A stretch of DNA of 64,000 nt from Aquimarina sp. TRL1 (lineage in GTDB: Bacteria > Bacteroidota > Bacteroidia > Flavobacteriales > Flavobacteriaceae). Positions 18,958 through 28,459 of the stretch are shown piece after piece. Both the position numbers and the translations under genes were made by a program. Where the stretch lies: assembly GCF_013365535.1 (NCBI RefSeq), contig NZ_CP053590.1, forward strand, positions 5,260,501 through 5,324,500, in the 5' to 3' direction. Each line of letters opens with the position of its first letter. Position 1 is the first letter of the stretch. The notes under the pieces are model-generated. The model was given only the letters and a program-made list of their open reading frames with translations, made no database searches and was not told the origin of the DNA.

Positions 18958-20241
18958 ATGCCTATAACCGCAAATGACCCAAATAGAAAAACCTGGATAG
19001 AAACTCCTGCAAATACGGATTTTCCTATTCAGAATATCCCTTTTGGAGTGTTTCTTACCAGAGATGATATTATCACTATAGGAACCCGAATTGGAGATAC
19101 GGCCATAGACTTAGGTGCTTTACACCAGTTGGGATATTTTGAAGGTATCCCATTAACAGACGATATATTTTTACAAGACTCATTAAATGACTTTATTTCT
19201 GACGGAAAAAAAACCTGGAGATTGGTCAGAAATAGAATTGCCGATATTTTTGATGCTAAAAATGATCAGTTAAAAAACAATGAAGAGCATCGAAAAATAG
19301 TCTTGTTCGCACTTGACGAAATCGAAATGCAACTTCCGGTTACTGTAGGAGACTACACGGATTTCTACAGTAGTATTGAACATGCTACCAATGTCGGAAA
19401 AATGTTCAGAGACCCTGAAAATGCCTTACTTCCAAACTGGCTACATATTCCGGTTGGATATCACGGGCGCAGCAGTTCTATTATTCCTTCGGGAATTCCT
19501 GTGCACAGACCTCAGGGGCAAAAATTAATTAATGGTTCTGATACGCCTATTTTTGGCCCATCCAGATTAGTAGATTTTGAGTTAGAAATGGCTTTTATTA
19601 CTACAGATGCGAATCAATTAGGAGAGCCAATTCCTGTAGATGAAGCTGAGGATTACATTTTTGGTCTCGTATTATTTAATGACTGGAGTGCCAGAGATAT
19701 TCAAAAATGGGAATATGTACCTCTTGGTCCTTTCCTGGCTAAAAACTTTGCTTCTTCTATTTCTCCCTGGATTGTAACCCTGGATGCTTTAGAGCCTTAT
19801 CGTGTAGATGGTCCTAAACCTTTAAAAGAGCAACTACCTTATCTGCAATACACGGGTAAGAAAAGTTTTGATATCAAACTAGAGGTTGCTATACAACCTG
19901 AGAAGAAAAAAGAAACTGTAGTTTCCAAAACCAACTTTAAGTACATGTACTGGAATATGGCACAGCAATTAGCACATCATACTGTAAATGGGTGTCCTGT
20001 TAATTCTGGTGATATGATGGGAAGTGGAACCATTTCTGGTCCTACTCCAGATTCTTATGGTTCTATGTTGGAATTAAGCTGGAGAGGAGAGAAACCTGTT
20101 CAACTAAACGAAGGAGGCAGCCGTAAGTTTATAGAAGACAATGATACTGTAATCATCAGAGGATATTGCGAAAAAGAAGGAACAAGAATTGGATTTGGAG
20201 AAGTTTCTTCTCAATTACTTCCTGTTTTTTCTAAAAAATAA
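18958..20241 (+). CDS. fahA: Fumarylacetoacetase
   Basis: A 427-aa enzyme for the last step of tyrosine/homogentisate degradation, splitting fumarylacetoacetate into fumarate and acetoacetate. The N-terminal domain (about 1-115) and the catalytic FAH barrel are both present. Visible family residues include PVGYHGRSSSI (about 162-172), the metal-site stretch FELEMAFI, and FGLVLFNDWSARDIQKWEY, followed by the late GSGTISGPTPDSYGSMLEL. Length fits the family. The other tyrosine-degradation genes are not in the window. Confidence 0.95.
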   Translation: MPITANDPNRKTWIETPANTDFPIQNIPFGVFLTRDDIITIGTRIGDTAIDLGALHQLGYFEGIPLTDDIFLQDSLNDFISDGKKTWRLVRNRIADIFDAKNDQLKNNEEHRKIVLFALDEIEMQLPVTVGDYTDFYSSIEHATNVGKMFRDPENALLPNWLHIPVGYHGRSSSIIPSGIPVHRPQGQKLINGSDTPIFGPSRLVDFELEMAFITTDANQLGEPIPVDEAEDYIFGLVLFNDWSARDIQKWEYVPLGPFLAKNFASSISPWIVTLDALEPYRVDGPKPLKEQLPYLQYTGKKSFDIKLEVAIQPEKKKETVVSKTNFKYMYWNMAQQLAHHTVNGCPVNSGDMMGSGTISGPTPDSYGSMLELSWRGEKPVQLNEGGSRKFIEDNDTVIIRGYCEKEGTRIGFGEVSSQLLPVFSKK

Positions 20242-20260
20242 TACGATCCAACAATTCATA

Positions 20261-20292
20261 AAACCTCGGACGCTTATATCCGAGGTTTTTTT
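20261..20292 (+). terminator. Terminator after fahA
   Basis: AAACCTCGGA pairs perfectly with TCCGAGGTTT across an 8-base loop, followed by a run of seven further T/A bases, mostly T. Confidence 0.85.
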
Positions 20293-20347
20293 ATTACCTT
20301 ATTTGGCACCAAAATTGTAACGTATAGTGGACATATAAACCGATCCT

Positions 20348-21535
20348 ATGAAAAAATTATTACTTTTTTTATGTATTACCCTGATATTAGGTTCCTGTAG
20401 CAGTGTCAAAAAAAATCAGGAAGCTTTGAATACCGGGAACTATGATAGTGTAATACAAAGCAGTTTAAAACAATTACAAAGAGGGAAAGACAAAAAAAGA
20501 AAACAGCCTTATATTCCTTTATTAGAAGATGCTTATGCCAAGGTTGTTGCCAGAGATATTAATACAATTTCCTATCTGGAAAAAGATCAAAACCCTGCGA
20601 ACTATGAAAAAATATTCAGAACCTATCAGCAGCTAAAATCAAGACAAGAACGCATCAGACCTATTCTGCCATTATTTATAGTAAATGAAAACAGAAATGC
20701 TGTTTTTGAAATGAAATCATACGATACCCAGATTATATCGTATAAAAACAAAGTATCTGAATATCTATACACTACTTCGAAAAATGCTTTGGAAAGTGCT
20801 CATAACAAAATGGAGTACCGAAAGGTATACGAAGACCTGAATTACCTCAATAAAATCAATCCTAATTACAAAGACGTGAACAGGCTCATCGAAGTAGCTC
20901 ACTTCAAAGGAACTGATTTCGTAATTGTAAATATGAAAAACAAAACAGATGTCATTATCCCTAGACGTCTTGAAGAAGACATGCTCAATTTCAGCACCTA
21001 TGGATTAGATGATCTTTGGACTGTATATCACAGTAAAGCCCAATCCCGAATCAAATACGATTACAGTATGGAAGTAGCGTTTCGGGAAATCAACATCTCT
21101 CCGGAACGAGTACGGGAAAGAGAACTCTCCAGAGAAAAAGTAATCACTGATGGATGGGAGTATTTACTGGATGAAAATGGCGAGGTCGTAATAGATAAAG
21201 AGGGAAATAAAGTAAAAGTAGACAAAACAAAAACCGTTCGATGTACTTATTATGAATTTCAGCAATTCAAAGCTGCTAATGTGGTTGGGAATGTCCAGTA
21301 TAGAAACCTAAGAACCAAACAACTTCTGGATGCTTTTCCGCTAAGCAGTGAATATGTTTTTGAGCATATTTATGCGAATCATTCCGGAGACAGAAGAGCC
21401 CTGGAAGATGAACTTGTTCGATTTTTGGGGTTACAGGCAGTTCCATTTCCTTCTAATGAGCAGATGGTATACGACTCAGGAGAGGATTTAAAAAACAAAC
21501 TAAAAGGTATTATTACCAGGTATCGTTTTAATTAA
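20348..21535 (+). CDS. Conserved hypothetical lipoprotein
   Basis: A 395-aa lipoprotein; the leader ends in LILGSC (Cys17). The mature part is helical and highly charged, with a TPR-like start (EALNTGNYDSVIQSSLKQLQ) and further helices to about 190. A more beta-rich second half includes a Lys/Asp/Glu-rich stretch near 275-300. I do not recognise a named family beyond a flavobacterial conserved lipoprotein. It ends 6 bp before the Crp/Fnr gene, so the two are likely one transcript. Likely in the periplasm or under the outer membrane. Confidence 0.6.
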   Translation: MKKLLLFLCITLILGSCSSVKKNQEALNTGNYDSVIQSSLKQLQRGKDKKRKQPYIPLLEDAYAKVVARDINTISYLEKDQNPANYEKIFRTYQQLKSRQERIRPILPLFIVNENRNAVFEMKSYDTQIISYKNKVSEYLYTTSKNALESAHNKMEYRKVYEDLNYLNKINPNYKDVNRLIEVAHFKGTDFVIVNMKNKTDVIIPRRLEEDMLNFSTYGLDDLWTVYHSKAQSRIKYDYSMEVAFREINISPERVRERELSREKVITDGWEYLLDENGEVVIDKEGNKVKVDKTKTVRCTYYEFQQFKAANVVGNVQYRNLRTKQLLDAFPLSSEYVFEHIYANHSGDRRALEDELVRFLGLQAVPFPSNEQMVYDSGEDLKNKLKGIITRYRFN

Positions 21536-21541
21536 AACAAT

Positions 21542-22141
21542 ATGATTGACCCCGAATTACTTGCAAAAGCAGGTGCTACTCTAAAAAAATATGACAAAGG
21601 TGAAGTATTGTTTCACGAAGGATCACATGCTATTTTTTATTATCAGGTAGCTTCGGGAGAAATCAAGATGAATAATTATAACGATGAAGGAAAAGAGTTT
21701 ATACAAGGGATCTTCGCTAAAGACAAAAGCTTTGGCGAGCCCCCTTTATTTTCAGATTTTAAATATCCTGCAAATGCAGAAGCAATTACTGCTTCAGAAG
21801 TATGGTTGCTCCCAAAAGAGAAATTCCTTAAACTGCTAGAAGAGCACCCTACAATTCATCATAAATTCACCAGTACACTAGCCTCCCGACTCTATTATAA
21901 AGCCATTATGGTATCGGAAATTTCCACACAAGAACCCGAACATCGTATTCTCCGGATTTTGGATTACTTCAAAAAACAAGAAGCGCAAGGCAATACAGCA
22001 CCTAAGAGCTACAAAGTTACACTCACTCGACAGCAACTGGCAGATCTTACAGGACTAAGAGTAGAAACCGTTATTAGAGGTATCAAAAAACTAGAACAAA
22101 AAGGAGAACTCCTTATTAAAAATCGGAAAGTATATCGCTGA
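21542..22141 (+). CDS. Crp/Fnr family transcriptional regulator
   Basis: A 199-aa regulator with a cyclic-nucleotide-binding-like beta-barrel at about 15-115 (KGEVLFHEGSHAIFYYQVASGEIKM) and a winged helix at about 140-199. The recognition region TRQQLADLTGLRVETVIRGIKKLEQKG matches the family. It has no cysteines, so it cannot hold the FNR iron-sulphur cluster. A heme or redox-independent DNR-like role is possible but unproven. An Fnr-type palindrome starts 15 bp after its stop codon, upstream of a membrane protein and a globin, which suggests local targets. Confidence 0.88.
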   Translation: MIDPELLAKAGATLKKYDKGEVLFHEGSHAIFYYQVASGEIKMNNYNDEGKEFIQGIFAKDKSFGEPPLFSDFKYPANAEAITASEVWLLPKEKFLKLLEEHPTIHHKFTSTLASRLYYKAIMVSEISTQEPEHRILRILDYFKKQEAQGNTAPKSYKVTLTRQQLADLTGLRVETVIRGIKKLEQKGELLIKNRKVYR

Positions 22142-22155
22142 TCCATCCGACGCCT

Positions 22156-22173
22156 TTATGATCCAGATCATAA
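22156..22173. promoter_or_regulatory. Fnr/Crp-type palindromic operator
   Basis: TTATGATC and GATCATAA are perfect reverse complements separated by CA, giving TGAT-N4-ATCA, the layout of Fnr and DNR half-sites. It lies between the Crp/Fnr gene and the membrane-protein/globin pair, about 50 bp before the next start. Confidence 0.5.
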
Positions 22174-22224
22174 ATTAATAGCTGTCGTCAAGCGTACCTT
22201 TGAGTATATAAAAAAAACAACATT

Positions 22225-22503
22225 ATGTACTCAAAATTCCTCAATGATTTCAAAGAATTATACATGGCATATATCCCATTAATGATTATTTTATCCAGTT
22301 GTCTGGGCTCTGTAGCAGCTATGCTTATCTTAATGCAAGAGCGGTCTACCTTACAAGTTATAGAATTATCTGCCTGTGTTTTTGTAAGTATGTTCTTCAA
22401 TGCTTCGATTCTTGCGCAATTAAAGCCTAAATTTGTATTTAATTCATTACTTGTCAGCCTGGGAGTCAATACACTTCTATGCATAGTTAACGCGTTATTC
22501 TAA
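22225..22503 (+). CDS. Small membrane protein next to globin
   Basis: A 92-aa protein with three hydrophobic segments (about 14-36, 45-62 and 70-90). It ends 6 bp before the truncated globin gene and is probably co-transcribed with it. I do not recognise a family. Its place behind an Fnr-like operator suggests a role in low-oxygen or nitric-oxide conditions, which is inference from context only. Confidence 0.6.
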   Translation: MYSKFLNDFKELYMAYIPLMIILSSCLGSVAAMLILMQERSTLQVIELSACVFVSMFFNASILAQLKPKFVFNSLLVSLGVNTLLCIVNALF

Positions 22504-22509
22504 AAACAA

Positions 22510-22899
22510 ATGAAGAACGACATAGAAAACAGAGACGACATTTATCTTCTCATCACCTCTTTTTATAAAAAAGTGAGAGAGAATGAAATCTTAGGTCCCA
22601 TATTTAATCATATGATTTCTGACTGGGATACACATCTCGACAGACTTACTGATTTTTGGGAAACAAATTTATTATTTGTCCCAAAATTCAAAGGAAATCC
22701 GGTAGCTGTTCATCAAAAAGTAGATAAAACATTCAATCACAGTATTACCAACGAGCAATTCGGTATCTGGCTTCAGCTATGGATCACAACACTGGACAAC
22801 TTATTCAGTGGTGAAAAAGCAGAACTGGCTAAAAACCGAGCACGTAAAATGGCTACCGGTCTGTTCTTAAAAATGTATGAAAAACGCCCCGCTACATAA
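22510..22899 (+). CDS. Group III truncated hemoglobin
   Basis: A 129-aa globin of the 2-on-2 group III (trHb P) type. Family marks are the opening RDDIYLLITSFYKKVRENEILGPIFN, the distal region WDTHLDRLTDFWETNLL (about 40-56) and the proximal side NPVAVHQKVD, where the His near 69 is the likely heme ligand. Such globins bind oxygen or nitric oxide. It overlaps the convergent ytxJ gene by 8 bases. Neighbouring Crp/Fnr regulator and palindrome fit control by oxygen or NO. Confidence 0.85.
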   Translation: MKNDIENRDDIYLLITSFYKKVRENEILGPIFNHMISDWDTHLDRLTDFWETNLLFVPKFKGNPVAVHQKVDKTFNHSITNEQFGIWLQLWITTLDNLFSGEKAELAKNRARKMATGLFLKMYEKRPAT

Positions 22900-23284
22900 A
22901 CTGATGCAACACCTGCGGGGTAATAGCACTATGAGATGCATGATGGACTGTCTGTCCTTTTCTGATAACAATAAACTGAGGGGATTCGTGATACACCTGG
23001 AATTTAGCTGCTATTTCTGACGAAATATCTCTGTGATTTAGCAAATCCAAGTAATACAAATCCACGTCTTCTCCTGTCAAATCAAAACTTCTTTCAAAAC
23101 TGCGAATTACCATTCCACTAATTCCACATCGTGTAGAGTGTTTAAAAATAGCCTGTAATTTGGAATGTGATGCTTTTTCTATCTCATCCAATTGCTCCAT
23201 AGCAGTTAATTGCTTCCATGGTAATTCCTTTTTGGTCTCTTCTTTCTTCTCTCCTGACCCGAAGATTTTATCAAATATCCCCAT
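22892..23284 (-). CDS. ytxJ: YtxJ-like redox-active protein
   Basis: A 130-aa thioredoxin-fold protein of the YtxJ (DUF2847) family, linked to bacillithiol-dependent redox chemistry. The active stretch FKHSTRCGISG (about 47-57) carries a single Cys where thioredoxin has CxxC. The later segment HESPQFIVIRKGQTVHHASH contains the cis-Pro and a closing His-rich motif. A charged N-terminal tail (EKKEETKKE) precedes the fold. Probably a monothiol bacilliredoxin that removes bacillithiol from proteins. Confidence 0.85.
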   Translation of the reverse strand: MGIFDKIFGSGEKKEETKKELPWKQLTAMEQLDEIEKASHSKLQAIFKHSTRCGISGMVIRSFERSFDLTGEDVDLYYLDLLNHRDISSEIAAKFQVYHESPQFIVIRKGQTVHHASHSAITPQVLHQFM

Positions 23285-23495
23285 AAATAATGTAAGTATC
23301 GTTCTTTATTATTACAAATCTAATGAAATGCTTCTTCATGAAACAGTTCTGTGACAAATTAGTCGATCTACCATACAATTCTTTACAAACTGTCATTTTG
23401 TCTTTCAAAAAACCACAAAAACAGACATTTTGACTTCTTTATTACAGAGGTATGTAATTTGATTCCTTCTCAACAAAAGAAAAAGAAAAGCACAT

Positions 23496-26096
23496 ATGAA
23501 CTTTAATAATTTCACCATAAAATCACAGGAAGCCATTCAGCAGGCGCAGCAATTAGCGCAGGGCTATGGTCATCAACAAATAGAGAACGAACATATTTTC
23601 AAGGCGATTTCTACCGTCGATGAGAATGTACTTCCTTTTATATTAAAAAAATTAAATGTCAATTTATCATTGCTACAGCAAGTAGTAGATAGCACCTTAC
23701 AAAGCTTCCCTAAAGTTTCCGGAGGAGAGCTTCAACTATCAAGAGAAGCAGGAAAATCACTAAATGAAGCTAGTATTGTTGCTAAGAAAATGAATGATGA
23801 ATACGTTTCTATAGAACATCTCTTATTAGCAATTTTTAAATCTTCCAGCAAAGTAGCACAGATATTAAAAGATCAAGGAGTCACCGAAAAAGATCTTACT
23901 GCTGCTATTAATGAAATCAGAAATGGAGAGCGTGTTACTTCTCAAAATGCAGAAGACACCTACCAGTCTTTAAATAAATACGCAAAAAACCTAAACCAAT
24001 TAGCAGAAAGCGGAAAACTGGATCCTGTCATCGGAAGAGATGAAGAAATCAGAAGAGTACTTCAGATTTTGTCAAGACGTACCAAAAACAACCCAATTCT
24101 TATCGGGGAACCCGGAGTTGGAAAAACAGCCATTGCAGAAGGCTTAGCTCACCGTATCATTGCCGGAGATATTCCCGAAAATTTAAAAAACAAGCAAATT
24201 TTCTCTCTGGATATGGGTGCATTGATCGCCGGTGCCAAATTCAAAGGAGAATTTGAAGAACGATTAAAAGCTGTTGTCAAAGAAGTAACAACCAGTAATG
24301 GAGACATCGTTTTATTCATTGATGAGATACATACACTTGTCGGTGCAGGTGGCGGACAAGGCGCAATGGATGCTGCAAATATCCTAAAACCTGCTTTGGC
24401 AAGAGGAGAACTCAGAGCTATTGGAGCCACCACACTGGATGAGTACCAAAAATACTTTGAGAAAGACAAAGCATTAGAAAGGCGTTTTCAGAAAGTTATT
24501 GTAGACGAACCAGATACCGAAAGTGCCATTTCTATTCTTCGGGGAATCAAAGAAAAATACGAAACACATCACAAAGTACGCATCAAAGATGAAGCGATTA
24601 TTGCAGCCGTAGAGCTATCACAGCGATATATCACCAATCGTTTTTTACCTGATAAAGCAATTGACCTGATTGATGAGGCCGCTTCAAAACTTCGAATGGA
24701 AATCAACTCTAAACCAGAAGAATTGGATGTTCTGGATAGAAAAATTATGCAATTAGAAATTGAAATTGAAGCGATCAAAAGAGAAAATGACGAAACGAAG
24801 TTAAAATCCCTATACGCTGATCTCGCCAATATAAAAGAAGAACGAAATGATATTTTTTCTAAATGGCAAAGTGAAAAAGAAGTAGTGGATGCCATCCAAA
24901 TGACTAAAAAAGACATTGAGGAATATAAGTTAGAAGCTGAAAGAGCTGAACGAAATGGAGATTATGGCAGTGTTGCTGAATTGCGCTATGGAAAAATAAA
25001 AGAAGCGCAGGAAAAACTGGAATCCTTACAAAAACAACTGTTAGAGCAGCAAAGTAAATCATCACTTATAAAAGAAGAAGTAACCAATGATGACATTGCC
25101 GAAGTGGTTGCTAAATGGACAGGTATTCCGGTAACTAAAATGCTGCAAAGTGAGCGGGAAAAGCTACTTCAGTTAGAAAAGGAGTTACAAAAAAGAGTTG
25201 TCGGACAATCAGAAGCCATACAAGCTGTAAGTGATGCTGTCCGCAGAAGCCGTGCTGGATTACAAGATCAGAAAAAGCCTATCGGTTCTTTTCTTTTCTT
25301 AGGAACTACAGGGGTAGGAAAAACAGAATTAGCAAAAGCTCTTGCAGAGTATTTATTTGATGATGAAGGCGCCATGACCAGAATAGATATGAGTGAATAT
25401 CAGGAGAGACATGCCGTCAGCAGATTAGTAGGAGCCCCTCCAGGATATGTAGGTTATGACGAAGGAGGGCAACTCACAGAAGCTGTCAGACGTAAACCCT
25501 ATTCTGTAATTCTACTTGATGAAATAGAAAAAGCACATCCCGATACCTTTAATATCTTATTACAGGTACTAGATGAAGGAAGGCTTACAGATAATAAAGG
25601 AAGAACTGCTGATTTCAGAAATACCATTATTATTATGACCAGTAATATGGGGAGTCACATTATACAGGAAAAACTAGAAAATATCCCTGACCTGGAAACA
25701 GCTATGGATATGGCTAAAACAGAAGTATTAGAACTACTGAAACAATCCATTCGTCCGGAATTTCTAAACCGAATAGACGATATCATAACCTTTACTCCAT
25801 TGACTAAAGTAGATATTACAAAGGTAGTTGCCCTGCAATTAAAACAGGTATCTGCCATGCTGGCTCAGCAGCAAATTACCTTAGATGCCACAAATGACGC
25901 CATTTCCCTTTTAGCAGAAAAAGGGTTCCAGCCTGAGTTTGGAGCCAGACCCGTAAAAAGAGTCATTCAAAAAGAAGTGCTCAATGCTCTTTCTAAAGAA
26001 ATATTAGCAGGAAATGTCTCTACAGATAGCATTATCCTTATTGATGCATTTGACGATGCATTGATATTTAGAAACCAAACAGACCTAGTTTCTTAA
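23496..26096 (+). CDS. clpB: ATP-dependent chaperone ClpB
   Basis: An 866-aa AAA+ disaggregase working with DnaK to pull proteins from aggregates. The N-terminal double Clp repeat covers about 1-145. The first AAA domain has Walker [14 protein letters not shown] (about 206-218) and Walker B LFIDEIH. The middle coiled-coil domain (about 400-520) identifies ClpB rather than ClpA or ClpC. The second AAA domain has [12 protein letters not shown] (about 606) and [11 protein letters not shown]. No ClpP-binding loop is seen. Length is normal. It stands alone and ends in a hairpin. Confidence 0.97.
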   Translation: MNFNNFTIKSQEAIQQAQQLAQGYGHQQIENEHIFKAISTVDENVLPFILKKLNVNLSLLQQVVDSTLQSFPKVSGGELQLSREAGKSLNEASIVAKKMNDEYVSIEHLLLAIFKSSSKVAQILKDQGVTEKDLTAAINEIRNGERVTSQNAEDTYQSLNKYAKNLNQLAESGKLDPVIGRDEEIRRVLQILSRRTKNNPILIGEPGVGKTAIAEGLAHRIIAGDIPENLKNKQIFSLDMGALIAGAKFKGEFEERLKAVVKEVTTSNGDIVLFIDEIHTLVGAGGGQGAMDAANILKPALARGELRAIGATTLDEYQKYFEKDKALERRFQKVIVDEPDTESAISILRGIKEKYETHHKVRIKDEAIIAAVELSQRYITNRFLPDKAIDLIDEAASKLRMEINSKPEELDVLDRKIMQLEIEIEAIKRENDETKLKSLYADLANIKEERNDIFSKWQSEKEVVDAIQMTKKDIEEYKLEAERAERNGDYGSVAELRYGKIKEAQEKLESLQKQLLEQQSKSSLIKEEVTNDDIAEVVAKWTGIPVTKMLQSEREKLLQLEKELQKRVVGQSEAIQAVSDAVRRSRAGLQDQKKPIGSFLFLGTTGVGKTELAKALAEYLFDDEGAMTRIDMSEYQERHAVSRLVGAPPGYVGYDEGGQLTEAVRRKPYSVILLDEIEKAHPDTFNILLQVLDEGRLTDNKGRTADFRNTIIIMTSNMGSHIIQEKLENIPDLETAMDMAKTEVLELLKQSIRPEFLNRIDDIITFTPLTKVDITKVVALQLKQVSAMLAQQQITLDATNDAISLLAEKGFQPEFGARPVKRVIQKEVLNALSKEILAGNVSTDSIILIDAFDDALIFRNQTDLVS

Positions 26097-26123
26097 AGCA
26101 ATTTTGATTAATTTGTGTTAAAT

Positions 26124-26160
26124 AAAAAAGCAATAAGCCATCCGGTTTATTGCTTTTTTT
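26124..26160 (+). terminator. Terminator after clpB
   Basis: A 13-bp stem (AAAAAAGCAATAA with TTATTGCTTTTTT) with a 10-base loop and trailing T run. Confidence 0.85.
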
Positions 26161-26215
26161 ATAAATACCACACGATACATTAATGGTTTCCAACAAGATA
26201 TCAACAAAAAAACCG

Positions 26216-26223
26216 TAATTTTG
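26216..26223 (+). promoter_or_regulatory. Possible -7 promoter box
   Basis: TAATTTTG fits TAnnTTTG and lies 49 bp before the ATG at 26273. Confidence 0.35.
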
Positions 26224-26272
26224 GTGATAATTTTTTCTGAAAAAAGAAAAAGTTTTAACTAAATTGCCTCCG

Positions 26273-26857
26273 ATGAGAACATTTTGTATAACAGTACTAT
26301 TATTGAGCTGTTTAAATGTAGAAAGTCAGGATCAAAAGGGCATTATTTCTGATATTTCTACAAAATATGAAGTTATTAGAGAGTTGATAGGGAGCAATTC
26401 TTTTAGCAAAGAAAACAGTTCTTATTTTTGCAAGGATTTTACGGAAAGTGGGATAATAACTTATTATTACAACAGCAGCGAACTAAAACACATTCTTCAC
26501 ACATATACTCAGAATCATATTAGCCATAAAGATGAGTATTATGTATGGAACAATCAGCTCTTTTTTCAACTCACTACACATACAACTCATTACAAAACAT
26601 ATAAAGAGTCTCCAGACCCTATTGATATTACTCATACGATGGAAAAAAGATATTATTTTGACAAGGAAAAATCTATCTTGTGTAAAGTAAAAGAATACCA
26701 AACCAAAAACAACCAACCGATAAAAACCAACTCCGTATCTTCTAAAAAAATACGATGCAATCAAAGTCAGGACATCCTAAAAAAATACAAAATTCTCCTT
26801 GACTACAAAAGCAAGAAAAGTACCGATAACTGTATGGTAGCAAGAGAAATGCACTAA
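26273..26857 (+). CDS. Secreted hypothetical protein
   Basis: A 194-aa protein with a signal peptide (MRTFCITVLLLSCLNVESQ). The ATG at 26273 is preferred to an in-frame TTG nine bases earlier. The mature part is beta-rich and holds many Tyr, His and Thr residues (TYTQNHISHKDEYYVWNN) with four Cys after the leader. It resembles hypothetical flavobacterial secreted proteins but I cannot name a family. It stands alone between clpB and the tetR-like gene. Confidence 0.6.
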   Translation: MRTFCITVLLLSCLNVESQDQKGIISDISTKYEVIRELIGSNSFSKENSSYFCKDFTESGIITYYYNSSELKHILHTYTQNHISHKDEYYVWNNQLFFQLTTHTTHYKTYKESPDPIDITHTMEKRYYFDKEKSILCKVKEYQTKNNQPIKTNSVSSKKIRCNQSQDILKKYKILLDYKSKKSTDNCMVAREMH

Positions 26858-26902
26858 CCCCTCTCTGCTTTTATAAATTTTAAAAAGAATTAACATAAAA
26901 AT

Positions 26903-26916
26903 ATACCGATTGGTAT
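26903..26916. promoter_or_regulatory. TetR operator 1
   Basis: ATACC-GATT-GGTAT is an inverted repeat just upstream of the tetR-like promoter. The same 14 bases recur at 27569-27582, so these are probably the operators of the regulator between them. Confidence 0.7.
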
Positions 26917-26927
26917 TATTTTTTTGA

Positions 26928-26935
26928 TACTTTTG
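26928..26935 (+). promoter_or_regulatory. -7 promoter box of the tetR-like gene
   Basis: TACTTTTG matches TAnnTTTG. The TetR operator lies 11 bp upstream and covers the -33 region (TTG at 26910-26912), which fits auto-repression. Confidence 0.5.
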
Positions 26936-26952
26936 TTTCAGAAGTAAATTTT

Positions 26953-27549
26953 ATGGCGAGTAAAGCAGATCAGACAAAGGCATTTATTATTAAGAAAGTA
27001 GCCCCTATTTTTAATAAAAACGGGTATGCAGCTACAAGTCTTAGTGATATTACCAAAGCTACTGGACTCACTAAAGGCGCTATCTATGGAAATTTCAAAA
27101 ACAAAGAAGAACTCGCTATTGAAGCCTTTAATATGGTCGTAAAGGGAGTACTTCGCAGGATTACAGAGTACCAAAACAGAAGTGACTCGCCTTTTGAAAA
27201 ATTGACCTTACTTACTAAGTTCTATCGCAACTATTATGATTACATCTATGAATACGGTGGATGTCCTATTATAAATATGGGAGTAGATGCTAATAATCAA
27301 AACACAGAACTGTTTGCACATGTTCAGTATACCATAGAAAGAATACAAAAGAATCTGGTAAAAATTATTGAACAAGGAAAAAAAGAAGGAGAAATTAAAC
27401 CCGCTATAGATTCCTGGCTATATGCTAAACAAATTTATACAATGATCCAGGGAGCCGTATTTATGACCTATACCATGAATGACGAAAACTATCTTTCTTC
27501 AATTATGGATAAAGTGGATCAAATGATCCTGAATGAAATAAAAAAATAA
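26953..27549 (+). CDS. TetR/AcrR family transcriptional regulator
   Basis: A 198-aa regulator. The N-terminal helix-turn-helix (about 8-55) reads NGYAATSLSDITKATGLTKGAIYGNFKNKEELAIEAF, textbook TetR. The C-terminal helical ligand domain (about 70-195) resembles the TetR_C_11/YcdC group (EYGGCPIINMGVDANNQN). Identical operators stand before it and before the next gene, a thioesterase, so it probably represses itself and that gene, with an acyl-CoA or fatty-acid-like inducer as a guess from the neighbour. Confidence 0.9.
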   Translation: MASKADQTKAFIIKKVAPIFNKNGYAATSLSDITKATGLTKGAIYGNFKNKEELAIEAFNMVVKGVLRRITEYQNRSDSPFEKLTLLTKFYRNYYDYIYEYGGCPIINMGVDANNQNTELFAHVQYTIERIQKNLVKIIEQGKKEGEIKPAIDSWLYAKQIYTMIQGAVFMTYTMNDENYLSSIMDKVDQMILNEIKK

Positions 27550-27568
27550 TATTTTTTTAACCTAAAAT

Positions 27569-27582
27569 ATACCGATTGGTAT
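27569..27582. promoter_or_regulatory. TetR operator 2
   Basis: The second copy of ATACC-GATT-GGTAT, here extended to 6-bp arms by T27568 and A27583. It lies 30 bp before the thioesterase start. Confidence 0.7.
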
Positions 27583-27611
27583 AAAATTATTCACTAACAA
27601 AAACAAAGATA

Positions 27612-28106
27612 ATGAAGACCTTACCTAAAATTTTAAACAGTTTTGCCAGAATACGATTTCAAGATTGTGATCCTTTTAACCACCTAAACAACGCCTCTTA
27701 CCTCAATTATATGATCAACGCCCGGGAAGATCAGGTAGCAGAACATTATCAAATTGACATTTTTGAAATGGCAAAGAACCAAGGAGTAAGCTGGGTAGTC
27801 GGAAGCAATCAGATTGCTTATCTCAAGCCTGCATTTACCATGGAGAAAGTATGCATCGAATCACAATTAATCAATTTTGATAAAAACATGCTACAAGTAG
27901 AAATCAGGATGCTCAATGAAGATAAAACAGAGTTAAAAGCAGTGTTGTGGAGTACATTCATTCACTTTAATCTACTAAAGCAAAAAAAATGGAACCACAA
28001 TGAACAGTTACTATCTCTTTTTGAATCAGTTAAGTCTCCTGTTGAAGCAAAAAGCTTTGATGAAAGAATTTTAGAAATTAAATCCAAAAAAATGCAACTT
28101 TTTTAG
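27612..28106 (+). CDS. Acyl-CoA thioesterase (4HBT hotdog family)
   Basis: A 164-aa hotdog-fold protein. The stretch RIRFQDCDPFNHLNNASYLNYM (about 14-35) is the 4-hydroxybenzoyl-CoA thioesterase-type motif with the catalytic Asp region and the His/Asn pair. It hydrolyses an acyl-CoA; chain length cannot be told. It follows the tetR-like gene with a copy of the operator between, so it is a probable regulon member. No membrane or export signals. Confidence 0.82.
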   Translation: MKTLPKILNSFARIRFQDCDPFNHLNNASYLNYMINAREDQVAEHYQIDIFEMAKNQGVSWVVGSNQIAYLKPAFTMEKVCIESQLINFDKNMLQVEIRMLNEDKTELKAVLWSTFIHFNLLKQKKWNHNEQLLSLFESVKSPVEAKSFDERILEIKSKKMQLF

Positions 28107-28152
28107 TTTTTTGGCGTCTTATAGAGTACATCAATCAATTAAATACATCACT

Positions 28153-28275
28153 ATGAAATTCTCGAAAAGGATAAATTCTTCCAGAAAAAGAGTTTATTAT
28201 GTTTTTATTGGATTTTTTATAATCGCCCTTTTATCAATGCTTGTCGTGTCCTGGCAATTAGGCATTTTTGAATAG
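28153..28275 (+). CDS. Small single-pass membrane protein (40 aa)
   Basis: A 40-codon frame starting at an ATG 47 bp after the thioesterase gene. The N-terminus is strongly basic (KRINSSRKRVYY), followed by one clear membrane helix (about 16-34) and a short acidic end. The positive-inside layout supports a real protein with the C-terminus outside. No family recognised; it may belong to the TetR-regulated transcript. Confidence 0.45.
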   Translation: MKFSKRINSSRKRVYYVFIGFFIIALLSMLVVSWQLGIFE

Positions 28276-28459
28276 ACCTATTAGGGAAAACAGCAACATT
28301 TTTCCAGAATTCATTTAATTTATCATATCACCTATATACAAAGAGACTTCATCATACCCATGATAACGTCTCTTTTATATTTTTTATACCGTATAATAAC
28401 ACCCTATTTCCATCTTCTGAAAGCAAAAAACAGTACTTTTACAATCATAAATAATCAGC

